A stretch of 11,718 nt of DNA from Alphaproteobacteria bacterium (GTDB taxonomy: Bacteria > Pseudomonadota > Alphaproteobacteria > Rickettsiales > UBA998), in assembly GCA_021730835.1 (NCBI GenBank), contig JAKFYP010000029.1:1-11718 (forward strand), written 5' to 3'. Every line of letters begins with the position of its first letter. Position 1 is the stretch's first letter. The notes under the pieces are model-generated. The model saw only the letters and a list, made by a program, of their open reading frames with translations, did no database searches and had not been told where the DNA came from. The translations under genes were made by a program, and so were the position numbers. Of the stretch, positions 6,782 to 11,718 are shown in pieces.

Positions 6782-7800
6782 AGCTTACCGCCCGGCAAGT
6801 ACCGGATTTTCTCGCTTCGCCGGGAAAAACGCCTTTCACCCTGATTTACGGCGCAGATGAAGGAAAAAACCGTGAGACACGGAATCGCCTGCTGAAATCC
6901 CTCATTCGCCTGCCTGCTGACTCTATGTCGCTGATACATCTGCGGCAGGAGGAAATCATCAGCGAGCCGTCGCGGCTTTTTGAGGCACTCTCCTCGCTTT
7001 CCTTAATCGGCGAAGCGCCGGTTACCTTAATCGAGCATGCCACCGACAAACTTACGAAATATCTCAAAGAAGCCCTTGCAACTCCCCCTTGCGCCAACGC
7101 GCTGATTGTCACCGCCGGGGAATTACCGGCCCGTTCTTCGCTGCGATTACTGTTTGAAAAAGACAAGCGCGCCACAGCGCTGGCCTGTTACCGCGATGAC
7201 GATAAGGAGATTCGCCGGAAAATTGCCGAGCGCTTCCGGCAGGAAAAAATCGCTTATGATCGCTCCGGTATTGACTGGCTGGTTGCCGAATTCGGCAATG
7301 ACAGTGCCGTGACGCAAAGTGAGATGGAAAAAATATGTCTTTATCTGGGTGAAGGCGGGAAGTTGACACTCGATGACGCAAAATTGCTGACCGGCGGCAA
7401 TACAGCGGATTATTTCGACGAATTATGCACCGCGTTTTATCTCAAAAAATGTGAATCCTTTCTGGCCATCTGCGAAAAACTTTTTCTGACCGGGGAAAAT
7501 CCGGTCGTCGCCTCACGGGCACTAGCGCGACATGGGGAATCGCTGATGCAGGGAGTGATATTGAAATCACAGGGCATCAGCGATGAAGCGCTGATAAAAA
7601 AACTTCGCATTTTCTGGAAACAGGAAAAAATGTTTCTTAAAAAGATATCGCTTTATGACCCGCAAAAGCTTTCCTCTCTGCTGGGTGATATGCTGGCGCT
7701 TGAGATGAAGCTCAAGCGCACTTCTTCCCCTTCTCTGGTATTTTACCAGCAATGCCTCAGCCTCATGACCGACAAAACATCCTTACAAGCCTGTGTATAA
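6778..7800 (+). CDS. holA: DNA polymerase III delta subunit
   Basis: HolA is the delta subunit of the clamp loader. It opens the beta sliding clamp so that the clamp can be placed on primed DNA. The product has 340 residues, the normal length. Near the N-terminus, PFTLIYGADEGKNRETRNRL (from residue 19) matches the family's degenerate nucleotide-binding region, which lacks a working Walker A motif. The central part carries the family-like IDWLVAEFGNDSAVTQSEMEK and LTLDDAKLLTGG, and the C-terminal collar helices follow (NPVVASRALARHGESLMQG, then MLALEMKLKRTSSP). It is translationally coupled to lptE through ATGA. In many Alphaproteobacteria holA-lptE-leuS faces the end of rsmG-parA-parB; here it is followed by hemE instead. 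No clear terminator lies directly after it. Confidence 0.92.
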   Translation: MKLTARQVPDFLASPGKTPFTLIYGADEGKNRETRNRLLKSLIRLPADSMSLIHLRQEEIISEPSRLFEALSSLSLIGEAPVTLIEHATDKLTKYLKEALATPPCANALIVTAGELPARSSLRLLFEKDKRATALACYRDDDKEIRRKIAERFRQEKIAYDRSGIDWLVAEFGNDSAVTQSEMEKICLYLGEGGKLTLDDAKLLTGGNTADYFDELCTAFYLKKCESFLAICEKLFLTGENPVVASRALARHGESLMQGVILKSQGISDEALIKKLRIFWKQEKMFLKKISLYDPQKLSSLLGDMLALEMKLKRTSSPSLVFYQQCLSLMTDKTSLQACV

Positions 7801-8134
7801 CTACCCGGTATATTCGTGAACATCTCATTCGTCCGTATTTCTCCCCTCTCTTCTTTTTTCATACCGGTATTACCCACGCCTTTATTGCCTGTGCATTATT
7901 TTTAAACCTATCTTCATCTGCGTGGGAAAGAATTTCTTTCTCCTGTTTCACTTTCCGTATTTTATCTTTTAACTCAATATTATGACATAATACTTCTCTT
8001 TTTTCTCCCCATCATAAGCGTATGTCTAGTTGTGCATGAAACTGTGGAAAAACAACCGAAAAGCGGGAATCCTCCTTTTTCTATCTGCCATCATCTACTA
8101 CCAATATTCTTTTTAAAATTATAAAATATAAAAG
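7801..8134. other. AT- and pyrimidine-rich spacer before hemE; candidate origin region
   Basis: No convincing gene lies in these 334 bp. The plus strand is strongly pyrimidine-biased in blocks (about 7834-7860, 7933-7970, 7992-8010 and 8071-8085). The last 36 bp before hemE are almost pure A/T (8103-8133). There is one exact TTWTNCACA DnaA-box match (8043-8051, minus strand) and two with one mismatch (7890-7898 and 8031-8039). Also present are one GANTC site (8067-8071), the palindrome ATACCGGTAT (7861-7870), CCCACGC/GCGTGGG (7873-7879 with 7920-7926) and GAAAGAA/TTCTTTC (7926-7932 with 7934-7940). In Caulobacter, Rickettsia and Wolbachia the mapped or proposed chromosomal origin lies beside hemE, which is why I suggest this role. 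I found no TTAA-N7-TTAA CtrA site, and the usual neighbour on the other side is absent. Confidence 0.35.
8043..8051 (-). other. DnaA-box-like site
   Basis: The minus strand reads TTTTCCACA, an exact match to the relaxed DnaA consensus TTWTNCACA, 84 bp before the hemE start. A second site with one mismatch (TCATGCACA, 8031-8039, minus strand) lies 3 bp away in the same orientation. A third (TAATGCACA, 7890-7898, minus strand) is further upstream. A single match can occur by chance in AT-rich DNA. Confidence 0.4.
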
Positions 8135-9154
8135 ATGACTTCTCGTTTTTTAAATACCTTCTGTGGCCCTCCTGCTCTCCGTCCTCCTTTCTGGTTCATG
8201 CGGCAGGCTGGACGCTACCTGCCGGAATACCGGGAAATACGCAAAACCTGCCCTGACTTTCTCAGTTTTTGCTATAATCCTGAAAAAGCGGTTGCGGTCA
8301 CGATGCAGCCTATCTCCCGTTTTGATATGGATGCTGCGGTGATTTTCTCGGATATTCTGGTAATACCCGACGCAATAGGCGTAGAGGTATGTTTTGTCGC
8401 CGGAGAAGGCCCGAAGCTGCAAGCTATTGAAGATGCCGGTACGCTGCAAAAGCTGAGTAGCGAAAAACTCACGCCGGTTTACACGATCATCCGTCAGGTG
8501 CGGGAATTATTATCGCCGGAAAAAGCGGTGATCGGCTTTGCCGGAGCGCCCTGGACACTGGCCTGCTACATGATCGACGGCGAAGGCGGCGGAGAATTTC
8601 CAAAAACCCGCGATATGGCGAAATCGGATCCGTCGCGGATGGCTGGAATTGTCGCGCATCTGGAAGAGGCTATTACCACGCATCTCATCGCGCAAGCCGG
8701 GGCGGGCGCGGATGTCCTCCAACTCTTTGACAGTTGGGCGGGGCTGGTTCCAAAAGAAGCGCGGGATGCGCTGGTATACGAACCGGCAAAGCGGATTATC
8801 GCAGCGGTAAAACAGAAATTCCCAGCGCTTCCCATTATCGGTTTTCCCCGAAACCTGATGGACGGTTACGCTGCATATGTGGAAAAAACCGGCGTTGACG
8901 GCCTCAGCCTTGGTACGGAAGTGACGCTGGCGGAAGTGGCGCGGGAGATTTCCCCCGATTGTGTATTGCAAGGCAATCTCGATCCGATTCTCCTTGCCAG
9001 CGATGCAGAGGCGGCGCTAAAAGAAACGACAGGCATTTTGCGTGCAATGCAGGGACGCCGGTTTATATTTAATCTCGGGCATGGCATCCTTCCCCATACC
9101 ACTCCGGCGCATGTGCAGAAAATCTCGGAGATGATTCGCCAATGGCAGCCATAA
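8135..9154 (+). CDS. hemE: Uroporphyrinogen decarboxylase
   Basis: HemE removes the four acetate carboxyls of uroporphyrinogen III to give coproporphyrinogen III in cytoplasmic heme synthesis. The protein has 339 residues, the usual length. It shows the UroD signature RPPFWFMRQAGRYLPEYREI (residues 16-35), with R23 and R27 corresponding to substrate-binding arginines. AVIFSDILVIPDAIGV contains the key aspartate D73, FAGAPWTLACYMIDGEGG the conserved tyrosine loop, and FNLGHGILPHTTPAHV the C-terminal histidine motif. The ATG at 8135 is preceded by an AT-rich leader with only AAAAG, so there is no proper Shine-Dalgarno. A TATAAA at 8120-8125 lies so close that a nearly leaderless mRNA is possible. 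It overlaps hemH by 13 nt and starts the hemE-hemH-hemJ operon. Confidence 0.97.
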   Translation: MTSRFLNTFCGPPALRPPFWFMRQAGRYLPEYREIRKTCPDFLSFCYNPEKAVAVTMQPISRFDMDAAVIFSDILVIPDAIGVEVCFVAGEGPKLQAIEDAGTLQKLSSEKLTPVYTIIRQVRELLSPEKAVIGFAGAPWTLACYMIDGEGGGEFPKTRDMAKSDPSRMAGIVAHLEEAITTHLIAQAGAGADVLQLFDSWAGLVPKEARDALVYEPAKRIIAAVKQKFPALPIIGFPRNLMDGYAAYVEKTGVDGLSLGTEVTLAEVAREISPDCVLQGNLDPILLASDAEAALKETTGILRAMQGRRFIFNLGHGILPHTTPAHVQKISEMIRQWQP

Positions 9155-10221
9155 CGCAAGGAAAAAAAACCGCTATTGTGCTGTTTAATCTCGGCGGGCC
9201 GGATAGCCCGGAAGCAGTAAAACCGTTTTTGTATAATCTGTTTTCCGATAAAAATATCATTCGGCTTCCCGGGTTTCTCAGGCATCCTCTGGCGCGGCTG
9301 ATTGCGGCGCGGCGCGAGGAAAAAGCGCAGGAAATCTACAGCAAGATTGACGGGCGATCACCGATTTTAGATGAAACGAAAAAACAGGCGCAGGCATTGG
9401 AAAAAGCACTTCAGGCGCATGGAGAGGTAAAAATATTCATTGCCATGCGCTACTGGTATCCAATGACCGAAATAACGGTAGCCGAAGTGAAATATTATGA
9501 GCCGGATCAGGTCATTCTTCTACCGCTTTATCCGCAATTTTCCACGACTACAACGGCCTCCTCATTGCAGGAATGGCAGATGCAGGCAAAAAAACAGGGA
9601 ATGGATGTTCCAACCAGCGCCATTTGCTGTTATCCGACTGAGCGGCATTTCATCGCCTCACATGTTGATGCGATTCGCAGTCGCTATTTCCAGTCCACGG
9701 AAAAGGGAAATCCCCGTATTCTTTTTTCCGCTCACGGATTGCCGGAAAAAATCGTCAGAAGCGGTGATCCCTATGTCTGGCAGGTCGAGCAGACGGTAAC
9801 GGAAATCCTCCGCCTGCTGGCGATCCCCGGGCTGGATTACCGCATTTGCTACCAGAGCCGGGTCGGGCCGCTCAAATGGGTTGGGCCATCCACCGAAGAT
9901 GAAATCCGCCGGGCGGGAAGAGACGCCGTTCCGGTCATGCTGGTTCCGGTTGCGTTTGTCAGCGAACATTCGGAAACACTGGTTGAGCTTGATATGGAAT
10001 ATAAAAAACTGGCTGAAGAAAGCGGTGTTCCGGGCTGGTATCGCATTCCGACACCCGGCGTCCATCCCCTGTTTATCACGGCGCTGCAATCGCTTTGTCT
10101 CGATGAAAATCATTGCGGCGGCATCCGTTCGCAGACGGGGGAGCGTATCTGTCCGCATAACCATAGCGGTTGCCCGAATAGCGCGGTCAGCCTGCCGGAA
10201 GCGTTGGCCGATGCCGCCTGA
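9142..10221 (+). CDS. hemH: Ferrochelatase, probably [2Fe-2S] type
   Basis: HemH inserts ferrous iron into protoporphyrin IX to form heme at the cytoplasmic face of the membrane. The protein has 359 residues. It opens with AIVLFNLGGPDSPEAVKPFL, as usual. The catalytic histidine is H198 in LFSAHGLPEKIV. The conserved acidic cluster is E275-H276-S277-E278 in AFVSEHSETLVELDMEY, matching human D340/H341/E343. CYQSRVGPLKWVGPSTEDEI is the conserved porphyrin-side loop. The C-terminal tail is longer than in cluster-free bacterial enzymes and holds C319, C325, C337 and C344; C162 and C163 lie in the middle. Caulobacter and Mycobacterium ferrochelatases carry a [2Fe-2S] cluster bound by one internal and three C-terminal cysteines, so a cluster is likely here. 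The start overlaps hemE by 13 nt and has GGAG at 9127-9130. Confidence 0.96.
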   Translation: MAAITQGKKTAIVLFNLGGPDSPEAVKPFLYNLFSDKNIIRLPGFLRHPLARLIAARREEKAQEIYSKIDGRSPILDETKKQAQALEKALQAHGEVKIFIAMRYWYPMTEITVAEVKYYEPDQVILLPLYPQFSTTTTASSLQEWQMQAKKQGMDVPTSAICCYPTERHFIASHVDAIRSRYFQSTEKGNPRILFSAHGLPEKIVRSGDPYVWQVEQTVTEILRLLAIPGLDYRICYQSRVGPLKWVGPSTEDEIRRAGRDAVPVMLVPVAFVSEHSETLVELDMEYKKLAEESGVPGWYRIPTPGVHPLFITALQSLCLDENHCGGIRSQTGERICPHNHSGCPNSAVSLPEALADAA

Positions 10222-10654
10222 GTTGTATCTCATCCTCAAGGCGTTGCATCTCATCGCAGTGATAGCATGGATGGCAGGCATGCTCTATTTACCACGCCTG
10301 TTTGTTTATCATGCGCAAACGCAGGCGGGATCGGATACTTCAGAGTTGTTTAAGCGCATGGAATACCGGTTGCTGCGCTACATTATGAATCCGGCGATGA
10401 TGGTGACGCTGATTCTCGGTATTATCCTGATGGTGATGGGCGGATATGGCACTGCGGATAAAGGCGTGTGGATTCATGTGAAAATCTTGCTGGTGCTGAT
10501 GCTCTGTGGGGTACATGGGTTATTTTCCTTCCATCGCAAGCAATTCTATCGTGATGAAAACAAAAAAGATCATGCGTATTTCCGCAAGATCAACGAACTA
10601 CCGACCATTCTGATGATTTTAATCGTCTTTCTTGTGGTATTGAAGCCTTTTTAA
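10211..10654 (+). CDS. hemJ: HemJ-type protoporphyrinogen IX oxidase
   Basis: HemJ oxidises protoporphyrinogen IX to protoporphyrin IX, the step before ferrochelatase. It is an inner-membrane heme-binding protein that replaces HemG/HemY in many Alphaproteobacteria and cyanobacteria. The frame is open far upstream inside hemH, but the ATG at 10211, with GGAAG at 10197-10201, gives 147 residues that fit the family from the first residue. Four membrane helices are visible at about 5-27, 58-78, 88-107 and 130-145. Conserved motifs are KALHLIAVIAWMAGMLYLPR with H13, the likely heme ligand; YRLLRYIMNPAMM with R56; WIHVKILLVLML with K91; and the C-terminal NELPTILMILIVFLVVLKPF. It overlaps hemH by 11 nt. 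The order hemE-hemH-hemJ-rho is common in Alphaproteobacteria. Confidence 0.93.
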   Translation: MPPELYLILKALHLIAVIAWMAGMLYLPRLFVYHAQTQAGSDTSELFKRMEYRLLRYIMNPAMMVTLILGIILMVMGGYGTADKGVWIHVKILLVLMLCGVHGLFSFHRKQFYRDENKKDHAYFRKINELPTILMILIVFLVVLKPF

Positions 10655-10672
10655 GCTGAAAACGGTGCTATG

Positions 10673-10730
10673 GTCATCCCAAATAATTTTTTAGGATTTG
10701 GAATGACCGGTTGGCGACTGCCAACCCGCC
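10673..10730 (+). repeat. Two-hairpin structured element, copy B
   Basis: The first hairpin pairs GGTCATCCCAAAT (10672-10684) with ATTTGGAATGACC (10696-10708): 12 of 13 positions pair around an 11-nt loop containing six T's. The second, directly after it, pairs GGTTGGC (10709-10715) with GCCAACC (10720-10726) around GACT. The segment aligns with the reverse complement of 441-501. The 12-nt left end matches at 10 positions and the right half (10700-10730) at 23 of 31. Two stem pairs differ by compensatory changes: T10711-A10724 against C-G, and G10713-C10722 against T-A. It starts 18 nt after the hemJ stop codon and has no following T-run. It may be a dispersed repeat, a processing or termination signal after hemJ, or part of the rho leader region. 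Confidence 0.55.
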
Positions 10731-10744
10731 ACTCCGCAGCGTAA

Positions 10745-10775
10745 CCCAATTATTTTCTGTATAGAAAATAATTGG
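10745..10775. repeat. Perfect AT-rich hairpin between hemJ and rho
   Basis: CCAATTATTTTCT (10746-10758) and AGAAAATAATTGG (10763-10775) form a perfect 13-bp stem with loop GTAT. It ends in TTGGAAACAC, resembling the TTGGAAYGAC ends of the other two hairpin elements in this window. No T-run follows on either strand. It could be an operator for a dimeric regulator, a transcript-end stabilising structure or a further member of the same repeat family. Confidence 0.6.
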
Positions 10776-10810
10776 AAACACTATAAAATACTAAAAACCC
10801 TTCAAAATCG

Positions 10811-10839
10811 TTGACCTCCGTTCATAAAATGTTTATCTT
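10811..10839 (+). promoter_or_regulatory. sigma70-type promoter of rho
   Basis: TTGACC (10811-10816), a 17-nt spacer and TATCTT (10834-10839) match the -35 and -10 consensus well, with 5 of 6 and 4 of 6 bases. Transcription would start near 10846, leaving a leader of about 87 nt before the rho ATG. This is the best promoter match I found in the window. Confidence 0.7.
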
Positions 10840-10855
10840 GATGCCTGTCTGAATA

Positions 10856-10896
10856 CGGGCGTGCGTCTCGCACTTTCTTTTCTGCCCGATTTTTTA
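10856..10896 (+). promoter_or_regulatory. Attenuator-like hairpin in the rho leader
   Basis: CGGGC (10856-10860) can pair with GCCCG (10884-10888). Inside, GTGCG (10861-10865) pairs with CGCAC (10869-10873) around TCT. The two stems are separated on the 3' side by a 10-nt pyrimidine run (10874-10883). GATTTTTTATCC follows, giving a six-T tract (10890-10895) right after the outer stem. This looks like an intrinsic terminator between the promoter and rho. Rho is known to limit its own synthesis in E. coli by termination in its leader, so autoregulation through this leader is plausible but unproved. The large bulge weakens the hairpin. Confidence 0.45.
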
Positions 10897-10932
10897 TCCT
10901 TTATCCTTATCATTCATAAAGAAGATTTCCCT

Positions 10933-11718
10933 ATGGAACTGAGAGAACTCAAGAAGAAGCGTCCTGACGAATTGCTGGAGATGGCGGAAAGTCTGGAAAT
11001 AGAAGGCGCAAGCGGCATGCTCAAGCAGGATATGGTGTTTGCCATCCTGAAGAAAAAAGCCGAAAACGGCGAGCCGATCAAAGGCGGCGGTGTTATCGAA
11101 GTTCTGCCTGACGGGTTCGGTTTTCTGCGCTCGCCCGAGGCCGATTATCTCGCCGGGCCGGATGATATTTATGTCTCGCCCAATCAGGTGCGGCGCTTTG
11201 GCCTGCGTACCGGCGATACGGTCGAAGGCGAAGTGCGTGCACCCAAAGAAGGCGAACGCTATTTCGCGCTGGTCAAGGTTGAAAGCATTAATTACGATCC
11301 GCCGGAAAAATCCCGCCATAAAGTCAATTTTGACAATTTAACCCCGCTTTATCCCGATCAGCGGATTATGCTCGAGGTTGAAAATGCGCCGGATGACGAT
11401 CTGAGTTGCCGGGTGGTTGACCTGATCTCGCCGCTGGGTAAAGGCCAGCGCGCTCTTATCGTCGCGCCGCCGCGCACCGGAAAAACCGTATTGCTTCAGA
11501 ACATCGCCCATTCGATTACGGAAAATCACCCCGAATGTTTTCTCATTGTGCTGTTAATTGACGAGCGCCCCGAGGAAGTCACCGATATGGAGCGCTCGGT
11601 CAAAGGTGAGGTAGTTTCCTCGACTTTTGATGAACCGGCTCATCGTCATGTGCAACTGGCGGAAATCGTCATCGAAAAAGCCAAGCGGCTGGTCGAGCAT
11701 AAAAAGGATGTGGTGATT
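10933..11718 (+). CDS. rho: Transcription termination factor Rho, 3' end beyond window
   Basis: Rho is a ring-shaped RNA helicase/ATPase that ends transcription of untranslated or noncoding RNA. The frame is open from the ATG at 10933 to the last base, giving 262 codons of an expected roughly 420. The N-terminal helical domain starts MELRELKKKRPDELLEMAES. The cold-shock-like primary RNA-binding site contains GFGFLR at residues 61-66. The P-loop APPRTGKT lies at 178-185, the same numbering as in E. coli. LIVLLIDERPEEVTDMERSV then carries the conserved acidic ATPase residues. Walker B, the Q-loop and the R-loop must lie past the window. A weak purine-rich AAAGAAGA (10918-10925) precedes the start. 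The gene has its own promoter and a possible attenuator, so it is probably transcribed separately from hemJ or in addition to readthrough. Confidence 0.97.
   Translation, partial: MELRELKKKRPDELLEMAESLEIEGASGMLKQDMVFAILKKKAENGEPIKGGGVIEVLPDGFGFLRSPEADYLAGPDDIYVSPNQVRRFGLRTGDTVEGEVRAPKEGERYFALVKVESINYDPPEKSRHKVNFDNLTPLYPDQRIMLEVENAPDDDLSCRVVDLISPLGKGQRALIVAPPRTGKTVLLQNIAHSITENHPECFLIVLLIDERPEEVTDMERSVKGEVVSSTFDEPAHRHVQLAEIVIEKAKRLVEHKKDVVI

Noticed and set aside
7752..7985. Open frame of 77 codons overlapping the 3' end of holA
   Set aside because: It overlaps holA by 49 nt in another frame, has no ribosome binding site, and its protein reflects the pyrimidine-rich spacer (Ser/Phe/Leu-rich) and not a recognisable family.
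9881..10210. Upstream extension of hemJ inside hemH
   Set aside because: The extension is a shadow of the ferrochelatase gene. HemJ family similarity starts at ATG 10211 with a suitable ribosome binding site.
1..11718. CRISPR array, toxin-antitoxin pair, phage or transposon genes, or defence system
   Set aside because: No regularly spaced direct repeats, transposase, integrase or effector-type genes are visible. Nearly all coding sequence is assigned to core housekeeping or envelope families; only the 529-1119 and DUF3576 products lack a known function.

Overview
The window looks like an ordinary chromosomal core segment of an alphaproteobacterium of moderate GC content. The evidence is a DUF3576 lipoprotein gene directly before leuS, then lptE and holA in one run; hemE-hemH-hemJ followed by rho; a ferrochelatase with a cysteine-rich C-terminal tail; and a Porin_4-type trimeric porin. 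I cannot assign an order from the sequence alone. No tRNA, rRNA, CRISPR array, transposase, phage gene or recognisable defence system is present.

Layout. Positions 1-366 hold the 3' part of atpC (ATP synthase epsilon), the last gene of an atp operon. A strongly structured spacer (about 406-501) separates it from a 196-residue conserved protein of unknown function (529-1119). That gene converges on a minus-strand yggS/PLPBP gene (1122-1781). A 230-bp divergent spacer then leads to a porin gene (2012-3121) that ends in a textbook intrinsic terminator (3144-3174). Next comes a compact plus-strand operon: DUF3576 lipoprotein (3217-3732), leuS (3739-6300), lptE (6284-6781) and holA (6778-7800). 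The spacings are 6 nt, a 17-nt overlap and a 4-nt ATGA overlap. A 334-bp AT- and pyrimidine-rich spacer (7801-8134) follows; its position beside hemE and its DnaA-box-like sites make it a candidate replication-origin region. Then comes the late heme operon hemE (8135-9154), hemH (9142-10221) and hemJ (10211-10654), with overlapping genes. A 278-bp spacer contains three successive hairpins, a good sigma70-type promoter and an attenuator-like hairpin. It leads into rho, which runs off the window end (10933-11718, 262 codons seen).

How the genes fit together. HemE, HemJ and HemH carry out three of the last steps of heme synthesis. LptE and the porin belong to the outer membrane. LeuS, HolA and Rho are information-processing enzymes.

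The observation most worth following is in the spacers. The structured spacer after atpC (441-501, read on the minus strand) and the spacer before rho (10673-10730, plus strand) can be aligned. Both show the same two-hairpin architecture, and two base pairs of the second hairpin have changed on both sides so that pairing is kept. This points to a dispersed structured repeat, or to two copies of one RNA/DNA element, in opposite orientations. The other points of interest are the putative rho leader attenuator, the candidate origin, the probable iron-sulfur ligands of the ferrochelatase and the rearranged holA/hemE junction.
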